Below are positions 54,005 to 61,901 of a DNA stretch of 64,000 bases, in pieces. The DNA lies in the NCBI RefSeq assembly GCF_003967535.1, contig NZ_BIFR01000001.1:2665001-2729000 (forward strand), written 5' to 3'. The notes under the pieces were generated by a model. That model searched no databases, was not told where the DNA came from, and saw only the letters and a list, made by a program, of their open reading frames with translations. This stretch comes from Tengunoibacter tsumagoiensis. Its GTDB lineage: Bacteria > Chloroflexota > Ktedonobacteria > Ktedonobacterales > Ktedonobacteraceae. Each line of letters begins with the position of its first letter. Position 1 is the first letter of the stretch. The translations under genes and the position numbers were made by a program.

Positions 54005-54095
54005 GCGGGCCCTTTTGTACAAAAGACACAACAGAGGGAAGCGGCGTGAGATCTCTACTGGCTCTATTCTACAAGAGCTTTCAGTGTAAATATGG

Positions 54096-54101
54096 TATAA
54101 T
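54096..54101 (+). promoter_or_regulatory. Extended -10 promoter element
   Basis: TGGTATAAT (54093-54101) is an extended -10 element, about 48 bases before the start of the 147-codon gene. No good -35 is present. Just upstream of that gene an ATG at 54138 opens a 6-codon frame, MTDVWP. Confidence 0.5.
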
Positions 54102-54148
54102 AAGGTGCGGTCGCTTTGCTAAAGAGATGAGAGCTTTATGACAGATGT

Positions 54149-54592
54149 GTGGCCTTGATTCGAGAACATCTGTCTGGCATAGAAGAGAGCACATTGGAGA
54201 AAGGAGCGCGTCGCCCTCTGTTGCGACGCAAAATGGACTACAAGATGGACGATATTCATTTCGAGCGCCATTTCCGAACCCCTTATTCAGAGGGATATTA
54301 CATTATGCAGGGGAGTAACTTGCAGAGTAATAATCGTTTAGGCACAGTAGACATTCATTTTACCACCACAGCTGTGCATGGCACCCTTATTCTCGAGAGA
54401 GAGCTAGAGGAATCCGATCTGACGAAGCTGATTGAGCAGATCGATGAGGATCTTGTCCTCTCAGCGGATATGCCTCGCGACGATTTTCTGGTAAGCGTCT
54501 ACGTTGGTAAGGACGTCGGCTTCTATAGCGACGAATATTTTGCAGAAGAAAACAACGATGGCCTCGATCTGGATGAGGATGACGATCAATAA
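54149..54592 (+). CDS. Hypothetical acidic protein
   Basis: The open frame can start at GTG 54149 (147 residues) or ATG 54233 (119 residues); neither has a good ribosome binding site. The core from about residue 29 looks like a small alpha/beta domain (GTVDIHFTTTAVHGTLILER, DDFLVSVYVGKDVGFYSDEY), followed by a very acidic tail (LDLDEDDD). I recognise no family. A good extended -10 lies upstream. It converges with the response regulator gene, 33 bases away. Confidence 0.6.
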   Translation: MALIREHLSGIEESTLEKGARRPLLRRKMDYKMDDIHFERHFRTPYSEGYYIMQGSNLQSNNRLGTVDIHFTTTAVHGTLILERELEESDLTKLIEQIDEDLVLSADMPRDDFLVSVYVGKDVGFYSDEYFAEENNDGLDLDEDDDQ

Positions 54593-54625
54593 GATCGCCC
54601 CCCTTCATCTGCTTGACTCGACCTA

Positions 54626-55276
54626 TTAATCTTCTAGCAGGCCGCGTCGCATCGCGTATTTAACCAGTTCGGCGCGGCTATGCAGATTGAGCTTATCCAT
54701 AATATGCGTTCTATGGGTGTCAACCGTCTTTGGACTAATAATCAAGCGTTCAGCGATCTGATTATTAGTATGTCCCTCAGCGACAAGCTTCAGAATCTCT
54801 CGTTCCCGTTCTGTGAGCGTACTGTAACTATCGCGCTCCTCACCAGTGCGCACACGTTGGAGGTAATCTCCGACCACAACCGACTGAGCAGTTGGTGAAA
54901 GATAGAACTGACCGCTTTTAATCACATGAAGCGCCGTAATCAGCTCGGTATCGGCAGCTTCCTTCAGCATATAGCCAGATGCCCCGGCCCGTAGCGCCTG
55001 AAAGACATACTCGTCATGTTCATGCATTGTGAGCATAAGTATTTTGACATCGGTTTGTTGGCGTTTAATCTGACGTGTGGCCTCAATCCCATTGAGATCG
55101 GGCATCGTGATATCCATTAAAATAACATCGGGCTGGAGCCGTTGTGCCTCTTGAATAGCCTGTCGGCCATCCTGAGCCTCGCCAACCACCTCCATATCGG
55201 GTTGAGCATTGAGCATCATTTTGAGCCCTGCTCGTAAAATGGTGTGATCGTCAGCCAGTAAGATCCGTATCTTCAT
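54626..55276 (-). CDS. NarL/LuxR-family response regulator
   Basis: Start placed at ATG 55276. The 216-residue protein has a receiver domain (1-120) with the acidic pocket LLADDH, the phospho-acceptor Asp55 in VILMDITMPD, and the Lys in GYMLKEA. A linker and a LuxR-type helix-turn-helix follow (LTEREREILKLVAEGHTNNQ). It lies 47 bases after the histidine kinase gene in the same orientation and is surely its partner. It controls transcription after phosphorylation; the adjacent divergent b6-type complex operon is a natural target candidate, though this is inferred from position only. Confidence 0.9.
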   Translation of the reverse strand: MKIRILLADDHTILRAGLKMMLNAQPDMEVVGEAQDGRQAIQEAQRLQPDVILMDITMPDLNGIEATRQIKRQQTDVKILMLTMHEHDEYVFQALRAGASGYMLKEAADTELITALHVIKSGQFYLSPTAQSVVVGDYLQRVRTGEERDSYSTLTEREREILKLVAEGHTNNQIAERLIISPKTVDTHRTHIMDKLNLHSRAELVKYAMRRGLLED

Positions 55277-55323
55277 GAATTTGTCCGGTCCTCTAATAAG
55301 GGAGAATGAGTCACTGAATTGAC

Positions 55324-56430
55324 TCAAAGCGTACTTGAGACGTGCTGGTTTTGATGCTGAGACGCTATCTGCTGTTGCGTGAGTGGAATCCGCACTTCAA
55401 TGACAGTGCCTTTGCCCAGTCGAGAGTCGATATCGAGCGTGCCATCTAACAGGCTGGCGCGTTCACGCATTCCTACAAGCCCCCATCCGCGCTCCTGTCC
55501 TGTTGAAGGCATCTTCCGTAACTGCTCGGCATCAAAGCCCCGTCCGTCGTCTGCTATGCGTACATAGATAGCATCGAGATCCTCTCGCATGGTAATCGAG
55601 ACCTTGTGGGCCTGCCCATGTCGGGCAACATTGGTTAAGGCTTCCTGAATGATACGATAGAGAGCGGTCTCCATCTCGGCGGGTAAGCGGCCTTTGAATC
55701 CGCTCGTTTGAAAATCCGCCTCAATCGAGAATTTTTGTTGATATTCCTTTATATACCAGCGCAACGCTGGCAATAGTCCAAGATCATCTAATGCACTGGG
55801 TCGTAGATCGATACTGAGATTGCGGATGGCTCGTAATGTCTGATGAGCCAGCCTGCGTGTCTCAGCAATACGCTCGCGAGCTTCGGGTGAAGGAATAGAT
55901 TCCTCAAGGACAGCCAGACTAATAAGCAACGAAGTAAGTACTTGAGAGGTCTCATCATGAAGTTCACGGGCAACACGGATGCGTTCCTGTTCCTGAGCAT
56001 TAAAAATCTGAGTGGCGCGCTGGCGGTTTGCCTCATCGATGCCTTCAAGCATCGTATTAAACGTGCGTGCCAGCTGGTCAGCTTGCGGGTCTATGCCGGT
56101 CAAGGGTGCGCGGAGAGAGCGCTCCCCGGCCTGAACGCGGCTCATCACCTTGCCGAGATCCATCAGGGGTCGAAAGGCAAATTGGAGGAGCACAAAATTC
56201 AGAGCCACACTCATCAGCCAGCCAACGGTTACAAAGATCACCAGAAAGGTCGGAGCATAGGTATTGGTGCTGAGCTGTGTTGCGAGCCAGGTTCCGACAG
56301 TTGCCCCCACAAAAATGATACCGCTATTTGCAATCAGAACGCGATAGAACAGCGGAATCTTCAACAAGCGCTGCACAAATGTGGTGCTTTGTTCGCTTTC
56401 TGTAAAAGGTGTGCCAATATTCGTCATCAA
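55324..56430 (-). CDS. Sensor histidine kinase (HisKA_3, NarX/DesK-like)
   Basis: The 368-residue protein has two membrane helices (about 32-52 and 60-85) with almost no extracytoplasmic loop, a HAMP domain (about 85-140) and a HisKA_3 dimerisation domain with the H-box RVARELHDETSQVL (His158). An HATPase domain follows with ALTNVARHGQ (N-box), DDGRGF and GWGLVGMRERA (G-boxes). The tiny periplasmic loop suggests sensing inside the membrane, for example of quinone redox state or envelope stress. It is divergent from the cytochrome b6-type operon across 438 bases, which makes a respiratory signal plausible. Confidence 0.9.
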   Translation of the reverse strand: MMTNIGTPFTESEQSTTFVQRLLKIPLFYRVLIANSGIIFVGATVGTWLATQLSTNTYAPTFLVIFVTVGWLMSVALNFVLLQFAFRPLMDLGKVMSRVQAGERSLRAPLTGIDPQADQLARTFNTMLEGIDEANRQRATQIFNAQEQERIRVARELHDETSQVLTSLLISLAVLEESIPSPEARERIAETRRLAHQTLRAIRNLSIDLRPSALDDLGLLPALRWYIKEYQQKFSIEADFQTSGFKGRLPAEMETALYRIIQEALTNVARHGQAHKVSITMREDLDAIYVRIADDGRGFDAEQLRKMPSTGQERGWGLVGMRERASLLDGTLDIDSRLGKGTVIEVRIPLTQQQIASQHQNQHVSSTL

Positions 56431-56868
56431 AAACTTCTCTCTATCGCAATGTCTTCTATTATGATGCTCTTAATAATTGTATCGGTTATTCTCCAGAACG
56501 TCAAACGGACAGAGAGAGAGAGGGTTTGATCATAAAATAGGGTTCATTCCTCAAAAAAATCAGGTGTGTACCTGATGTTTCAGAGGAGGTGTCAGAGTAT
56601 CTTTGGTTTAACCGTCCAATGGAGGCCGAAGTCGTTTGGGTAAAAACTCTGTTACTCTTCCACCTGGGCGCTCCAATCCATTATAATCTGTCGTAAAGAC
56701 TGCAAGAGTTCGGCACCTCTGTCTTGGCACAAAGAATTGTCGTATGGGCTAGCCCTTTTTAGACAGTCAAGGCATCTGTATGTTATAATCTGCCACACAT
56801 TAATAAGAACTTTTGCGATATATCTTTCCAAGAGGGTCAAAAGTCTTAATCCTTTTTGAGGAGGCACA
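56431..56868. other. Divergent intergenic region between kinase and b6-type operon
   Basis: No gene in about 440 bases. It contains the promoter of the b6-type operon and must contain the leftward kinase promoter, which is not obvious. Confidence 0.5.
56760..56789 (+). promoter_or_regulatory. Promoter of the b6-type complex operon
   Basis: TAGACA (56760-56765) and a consensus TATAAT (56784-56789) are spaced by 18 bases, giving a leader of about 70 bases before the cytochrome b6 start. Confidence 0.65.
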
Positions 56869-57669
56869 GTGAGCTCAACGAATAAAAGCTTACTCGACGT
56901 AGCAACGCAGAAGATCGTCGAGAGCCAGGTCTGGCGTTCAATTTTCCGTCATGGCTATCCTGATACGCCATTGAATCAGTCGTTAGTGATGATGGGGAAT
57001 GTATTTCTGCACCTTCACCCGGTGAAGGTGAGCCGCCAAGCAATGAAAATCACGTACACCTGGTGTATGGGCGGTATCTCTTTTTTCCTGTTTTTACTTT
57101 TAACCATTACCGGTGTGTTCCTGATGTTCTACTATGTGCCCGATACCAACGTGGCCTATCAGAACATCAACCAGCTCAGTAGCGCGGTCTCATTTGGTCA
57201 CCTGGTGCGTAATATGCATCGCTGGTCGGCCCACTTAATGGTGGTCTCGGTGACGCTCCATATGATCCGTGTCTTCTATCATGGAGCCTATAAGCCACCT
57301 CGAGAGTTCAACTGGGTGGTTGGGGTCCTGCTTTTCTTTGTCACCTTATTCTTAAGCTTTACTGGCTACCTGCTTCCTTGGGACCAGATCGCCATCTGGG
57401 CTATCACAGTAGGAACCAACCTGGCCCCCTACACCCCATTGCTGGGCAATCCGGTGTACAAAGTGCTGGTTGGTGGTGGGGCCGTAGCGCAGGCAACGCT
57501 GATCCGTTTCTACGTTGGTCACGTTATTCTGCTCCCTCTGGCTGGTGCGATCTTGATGGCCGTCCACTTCTGGCGCATTCGTAAGGATGGCGGTGAGGCT
57601 GGTCCTCCTCCACCTTCTCGCCGTGAGTTGGAAGCCCGCGAGCGAGCGTTGTCTACCGCTACCCGTTAG
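56869..57669 (+). CDS. petB: Cytochrome b6-like subunit
   Basis: The start is a GTG at 56869 behind GAGGAGG. The 266-residue, four-helix protein carries the two bis-histidine heme b sites: His117/His131 in helix B and His218/His233 in helix D. The helix D pair has 14 residues between, the b6f-type spacing rather than the 13 of bc1. Cys66 in TYTWCMGGISFF aligns with the cysteine that holds the extra heme ci/cn in b6f complexes. GYLLPWDQ is the conserved Qo-site turn. It is the core of a quinol-oxidising complex and the first gene of the cluster. Confidence 0.92.
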   Translation: MSSTNKSLLDVATQKIVESQVWRSIFRHGYPDTPLNQSLVMMGNVFLHLHPVKVSRQAMKITYTWCMGGISFFLFLLLTITGVFLMFYYVPDTNVAYQNINQLSSAVSFGHLVRNMHRWSAHLMVVSVTLHMIRVFYHGAYKPPREFNWVVGVLLFFVTLFLSFTGYLLPWDQIAIWAITVGTNLAPYTPLLGNPVYKVLVGGGAVAQATLIRFYVGHVILLPLAGAILMAVHFWRIRKDGGEAGPPPPSRRELEARERALSTATR

Positions 57670-57707
57670 TGGAGAGTTAGCTACGGTGCTATTGAGAGGA
57701 TACCTCT

Positions 57708-58250
57708 ATGTCAATTGAACAGAAAGACCCAAAGGTACTAACGCAGGCGGCGGCGACGCAGCGGCGTTATCGTACACTGGCTGTGGTAAAGCAGGAAGCG
57801 ATTACCCGTGTGGAGAAGCCGCTCGAAGACTCCGTCTTCGTCTGGCCCCACTTGCTGGTAAGGGAGTTTTTTGCGGCGACGGCAGTAACCGTGATGGTTA
57901 CTCTGCTTTCGCTGGTAATTGATGCCCCTTTGCAGGCTCCAGCTACCCCAAGTACCACGCCCAATCCTGCCAAAGCGCCCTGGTACTTCTTAGGCTTGCA
58001 GGAGTTATTGCACTACTTTAAGCCAACCACCGCTGGTGTGTTGGTGCCAGGTCTGACCCTGGCGGCTCTGGCAGTTCTGCCATATGTGGACCGCAATCCA
58101 AGCCGTGCTTATGCCGATCGTAAGGTGGCAATCGTTACGTTTACGATGTTTCTGGTCTTCTGGGCGGTGATTACGCTGGCTGGTAGCTTTTTCCGTGGTC
58201 CTGGTTGGGTCTGGATCTGGCCCTGGCAGCATGTTTACTTTGATCTCTAG
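57708..58250 (+). CDS. petD: Cytochrome b C-terminal / subunit IV-like protein
   Basis: The 180-residue protein has three hydrophobic helices (about 51-71, 104-124 and 140-160). The motif KAPWYFLGLQELLHYF replaces the PEWY quinol-oxidation motif of mitochondrial and plastid complexes; related APWYF forms occur in menaquinol-oxidising bacteria. Splitting cytochrome b into this subunit and the b6-like one is the b6f/Bacillus-type arrangement. The N-terminal ~45 residues are polar and cytoplasmic. It lies 38 bases after petB, in the same operon. Confidence 0.87.
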   Translation: MSIEQKDPKVLTQAAATQRRYRTLAVVKQEAITRVEKPLEDSVFVWPHLLVREFFAATAVTVMVTLLSLVIDAPLQAPATPSTTPNPAKAPWYFLGLQELLHYFKPTTAGVLVPGLTLAALAVLPYVDRNPSRAYADRKVAIVTFTMFLVFWAVITLAGSFFRGPGWVWIWPWQHVYFDL

Positions 58251-58270
58251 GTGATGGAGAGAGGATAACT

Positions 58271-58957
58271 ATGAGTATCGATACACCACCCATTACTCCG
58301 CAACAATATGAAGTGCTGCATGGTGGTGGAGCAGAAGCGGCGGAGATCGCATCGCAGCGGCTCTCACGACGACGCTTCCTTCGCAGGTCGATGTTGGCGG
58401 TCTGGGGGGTCTCGACGGCGGCGGCGGTAGCTGGCGCCCTCGATATGCTCTACCCAAGTCTGGGAGGCGACTTTGGTTCGGCTCAGACGGTAGGCAAGAA
58501 AAGCGAATTTGTCGCGGCTCTGCCAGAAAAATTTCAGGCTGAATTGGCGGGCGTGTACCATCGCCCCATTGCTCGTGCCTATGTCATTCATATGGCTGCT
58601 GAGACAAAGTTTAATCTCGAAGGAAATAATCTCGAGAGCCAGTTTGCATCTGAGAATGTGGTCAAGGATAAAGATGGTTCCTATTGGATCGCGCTCTATC
58701 AAAAATGTGTCCATCTGGGCTGTACTGTTCCCTTTAAGGATAGTTGCGTGAGCTTTAAATGTCCCTGTCACGGTTCTCATTACAATGTGACGGGTGAGTT
58801 TATTGATGGACCAGCCCCCAGAAGCCTGGATCGCTTCCAGATCAGCTTCTCGGGCGATGATGTGATCATTAATACGGGTTTTCTTAATCAGACGGTTCCA
58901 CGCCCTGATAATACGACGCTCTTAATTCCTGTTCCAAGCGTGGTCTGTTCTGGCTAA
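58271..58957 (+). CDS. Rieske iron-sulfur protein of the b6-type complex
   Basis: The 228-residue protein carries RRRFLRRS followed by a hydrophobic helix (about 32-58), a Tat-like membrane anchor. The [2Fe-2S] ligands are visible: Cys146 and His148 in CVHLGC, Cys164 and His167 in CPCHGSHYNV. Cys151 and Cys166 are positioned for the structural disulfide of high-potential Rieske proteins. It transfers one quinol electron to the downstream acceptor outside the membrane. The gene is 20 bases after petD. The N-terminus (residues 1-30) is a longer cytoplasmic tail than usual. Confidence 0.92.
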   Translation: MSIDTPPITPQQYEVLHGGGAEAAEIASQRLSRRRFLRRSMLAVWGVSTAAAVAGALDMLYPSLGGDFGSAQTVGKKSEFVAALPEKFQAELAGVYHRPIARAYVIHMAAETKFNLEGNNLESQFASENVVKDKDGSYWIALYQKCVHLGCTVPFKDSCVSFKCPCHGSHYNVTGEFIDGPAPRSLDRFQISFSGDDVIINTGFLNQTVPRPDNTTLLIPVPSVVCSG

Positions 58958-59150
58958 GCGGCTTCTGTCAGAGAGGGAAGGAAACAGGCCTTTTGTGCGT
59001 GTCTGCTCTGACTGAGATGCACGAGAAATACCAACTGTCTCTTGAGCTTTATGGCTTGGGAGGCAGTCTGCACCTTCAAACAAAAACAGTGGTGAGACGG
59101 CCTGCTCCTGACGCTGGGAGCTCAAGGCATCAATCAGAAGGTTGTGTGTT

Positions 59151-60161
59151 ATGGCAAATCTAGGTCAAGCGGTTGTGGGTATCATCGTTTTGTTGGTAGT
59201 CATTGCTGGCTTGCTGTATGTATTCTATTCGCGCACAAATGCGGTAGAGAAGACGGGGTATGGCGCTCTGGCGATGCTGGCTCTTGTCTCTCTGATGATT
59301 CCAGTCTTCTGGATTGTCGAGGGAAACAACCACGCAGAGGCTCAGACCAGGCTGTTTTCAACGGCTGTCGAGCGTGGTCAGGCACTCTACGCCCAGTACT
59401 GCACTGATAAATGTTATGGGATTAAGGACGATAAGGTCATCAATCCCAAATACAATGGCTATACTATTGAAGAAATTAATAAGCTGAGCGATGATGATAT
59501 CACGCGTATTATCAGTGCAGGCGTCTATAATCCCAATGCACCGGCTCCTGTGAGCCTGAGCGCTATCCCGAAGAGTGATCTGTATGGTGGTGCGCTCTTA
59601 AGCAATGATATTGATTATCTGCGCTCTTTCATCCGTTCAGCCGATCCAGGCTACTTGAAGCTGCATGGCTATGCTGGTCAGGCGAATGGTTTTACGACCT
59701 TGCCTGCTTATCTCCAGGCGAATGCGTCTTCACAGTACAATGCTGCTGTCTCCTATGGGGCAACAGGCCAGTTCGGTGAGGCGAAGGATCTGACGTCTCA
59801 GAAGACGGTTTCATTGGATATGGTCAATCCCGGTGATAAAGGTGTGACGTGTGATAGCAAGACATCGTGTTTCACACCCATCAATATCAAGGTCAAAGTG
59901 GGCACGGTTATTACGTGGACGAACCACTCGAGCCAGCCCCATACGGTAACCGCGATCGTTGGTCAGGATACCGCGACGCATAAAGATGCTCCCCAGATCT
60001 TCGATTCCTCAAAAGGGGATAGCAGCAATCTGGTGAAGACCAATGACACCTTTACCTATACGGTGACTCAGGAGGCGTATACGTTCAATCCTGATCACAC
60101 GGTTATCTATTATTGCCGCATTCATCCAGATATGTTGGCGCAATTAACTATCGTTCCCTAA
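59151..60161 (+). CDS. Membrane-anchored cytochrome c-like / plastocyanin-like fusion
   Basis: Start placed at ATG 59151, 9 bases after AGAAGG. The 336-residue protein has two N-terminal hydrophobic helices (about 7-26 and 38-56). A region about 70-190 has cytochrome c layout, but where CxxCHG is expected it reads CTDKCYG (Cys84, Cys88, Tyr89), with an extra residue and no histidine. The C-terminal ~100 residues are a cupredoxin with a complete type 1 copper site: His264 in QPHTV, Cys322, His325 and Met328 in CRIHPDM. It is the likely electron acceptor of the Rieske protein, using copper even if heme is not bound. Confidence 0.82.
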   Translation: MANLGQAVVGIIVLLVVIAGLLYVFYSRTNAVEKTGYGALAMLALVSLMIPVFWIVEGNNHAEAQTRLFSTAVERGQALYAQYCTDKCYGIKDDKVINPKYNGYTIEEINKLSDDDITRIISAGVYNPNAPAPVSLSAIPKSDLYGGALLSNDIDYLRSFIRSADPGYLKLHGYAGQANGFTTLPAYLQANASSQYNAAVSYGATGQFGEAKDLTSQKTVSLDMVNPGDKGVTCDSKTSCFTPINIKVKVGTVITWTNHSSQPHTVTAIVGQDTATHKDAPQIFDSSKGDSSNLVKTNDTFTYTVTQEAYTFNPDHTVIYYCRIHPDMLAQLTIVP

Positions 60162-60172
60162 TCTTTGTGAAA

Positions 60173-60192
60173 CGCGCTCCTTCGGGGGCGCG
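60173..60192 (+). terminator. UUCG-capped hairpin
   Basis: CGCGCTCC (60173-60180), a TTCG loop and GGGGCGCG (60185-60192) form a very stable stem 12 bases past the fusion gene stop. There is no T-tract, so it may act as an attenuator or as an RNA-stabilising stem in the operon. Confidence 0.5.
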
Positions 60193-60252
60193 GTTCTCTG
60201 CTGATCACCGATCATGTCGATCTGTTCGACATGTTGAAAGGGATTGCAATTC

Positions 60253-61710
60253 ATGCAACAAGTGCAACAACGTGAATTGCCTGAAAGAATCTCGTGGGCG
60301 CGTGCAATCATTTTTGCCGTGGGGTTTTTCTTTATCGCCGCGATTCTTATTGGGCAGCTCCCTTCATACATTTACATTCAGTTGACCGCCTCGAGCCTAC
60401 AGGGCTTTGAGATTGGGACACTGGGCCTGGGCGTGGTCTGTCTGGCGGGCTTTGCTGTGATTGAAGTCATTGTCCTGCTGTTCGATCCAAAGCCTGTGCT
60501 GCCTCCGATTCTCTTTACGGGCGCCGGGGCTGTCCTGGCTGTTCTGGGTCTGATCCTTTCCATTGTGGTCACGACGACTGGTTGTACGCCAGCGAACCAC
60601 GATTGTAATCAATATTTCCCAACGGCTTCGACCGATCTGTGGTCGGTCTGGGGTGGAAAGTTCCTCTGGTTTCAGCCAAAGGCTCTGGATCTGCTGACCA
60701 TTGGTCTGGCTCTCCTGGGCGTAGGTGTGGCGACGATCTTCTATAGCATTCTGGCTCGCCGCGAGCAGCATGATTCTGATCGCCGCGATCTGGGCTTTAC
60801 TCCTGGTGCTCGTTGGATGATGATTGGCTCAATCCTGCTGCTCATTGTGTTCCTGGTTGCTTATACGATGAACAATGAGGCTGGCTGGGGGGCGAAGTTG
60901 CTGCCAGGACATCCATTTGCTGGCTTGAAACTGGCGACCTTGCTGATTAGCATTGTGCTGGGCTCTGCTATCTTCCTGGCGTTTGGGGCGTTTGCTCTTC
61001 GTTTGCATTATCTGATGCGTCCGATCCGTAAAAAGACGATGCCTGCTCTGTATATGATTGGCGCTCTCGGACTGGCTCAACTGGGCGCAATCCTGCTGCT
61101 GGCCTGGTTCTTTGTCTATCCTTTGATTGCCTGGGTCCATGGCTGGACCTTTATTGGTCTGGGGTCATTTTTGACTCTGTGTTCCAAGGCTGATCAGATT
61201 CCAGCGAGCTGTTCGTTCTCTGCGGATGCCGGGTATCTGGCCGATGCCATTGTGACGATGAACTTCTTCATCTTGTTCATGGCTGGGATCTGGGGATGGA
61301 AGTCCCATCGCAATATCGTTGTGATCACTGGTGTTGTGCTGACGGCTGTGCTGGCTTTTACGGCTCTGTTGATGCACACAGCTCCAGATCAACTGGTTCA
61401 GGCGATGATGCTGTGTGTGGCGATCCTCGTTCTGGCGACGATCTGGGCCGTGATTGCTCGTAACGAGTTTGCGGTCATTGGTGAGAATAATCTGGGCTGT
61501 CTGGGAATGTGGTTGGTCGTGGGGACCTGCCTCTTTATCTATATTGGGGCCTTTGGTTTCTTCTCCATCCCATCGTTCGCCGACGAGATCGAGCCAAATA
61601 TTACGTTCGCTCCTGGTGCCAGCATTGATGCGTTTGTGGTTCTGATTATCACAGGCATCCTTGCAGCCGTCCATTTCTACTTCTTGACGCGGAATCGCTA
61701 CAAAGTCTGA
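60253..61710 (+). CDS. Polytopic membrane protein of the b6-type operon
   Basis: Start placed at ATG 60253; a TTG three codons earlier is less likely. The 485-residue protein has about ten to twelve hydrophobic helices and little else. I recognise no family: heme-binding His pairs, quinone motifs and transporter signatures are absent. A few conserved-looking loops such as FGFFSIPSFADEIEPNITF and cysteine-containing TTTGCTPANHDCNQ face outside. Its place directly behind the cupredoxin fusion, before a strong terminator, suggests a role in assembly or anchoring of the b6-type complex. Confidence 0.75.
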   Translation: MQQVQQRELPERISWARAIIFAVGFFFIAAILIGQLPSYIYIQLTASSLQGFEIGTLGLGVVCLAGFAVIEVIVLLFDPKPVLPPILFTGAGAVLAVLGLILSIVVTTTGCTPANHDCNQYFPTASTDLWSVWGGKFLWFQPKALDLLTIGLALLGVGVATIFYSILARREQHDSDRRDLGFTPGARWMMIGSILLLIVFLVAYTMNNEAGWGAKLLPGHPFAGLKLATLLISIVLGSAIFLAFGAFALRLHYLMRPIRKKTMPALYMIGALGLAQLGAILLLAWFFVYPLIAWVHGWTFIGLGSFLTLCSKADQIPASCSFSADAGYLADAIVTMNFFILFMAGIWGWKSHRNIVVITGVVLTAVLAFTALLMHTAPDQLVQAMMLCVAILVLATIWAVIARNEFAVIGENNLGCLGMWLVVGTCLFIYIGAFGFFSIPSFADEIEPNITFAPGASIDAFVVLIITGILAAVHFYFLTRNRYKV

Positions 61711-61731
61711 TCTGTTCTTTCGCTGCATGAT

Positions 61732-61776
61732 AAAGAAGAAGAGGGAAGTGCTCGCTGCACTTCCCTCTTCTTCTTT
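61732..61776 (+). terminator. Rho-independent terminator of the b6-type operon
   Basis: AAAGAAGAAGAGGGAAGTGC (61732-61751) and its complement (61757-61776) form a perfect 20-bp stem with a 5-base loop, 21 bases past the last stop codon. Confidence 0.85.
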
Positions 61777-61830
61777 ACGACCTTGTTCTCTGCAGCAGGT
61801 AAGGAATATACTGTACAGGGTAAAACAGAG

Positions 61831-61864
61831 TTGATACTACAACGATGAATCTTATAGTCATCGT
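61831..61864 (+). promoter_or_regulatory. GH52 promoter with overlapping operator
   Basis: TTGATA (61831-61836) and TATAGT (61853-61858) are spaced by 16 bases. The inverted repeat ACGATGA-N9-TCATCGT (61842-61864) spans the -10 element, an arrangement typical of repressor control. The repressor is unknown. Confidence 0.6.
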
Positions 61865-61901
61865 ATGGTGACATATATCTTTGTAGATCCGAGGAACAGT
61901 G

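Noticed and set aside
60378..61728. Leftward frames rich in Gln, Arg and His opposite the polytopic membrane protein
   Set aside because: They are antisense shadows of hydrophobic codons in the membrane protein gene.
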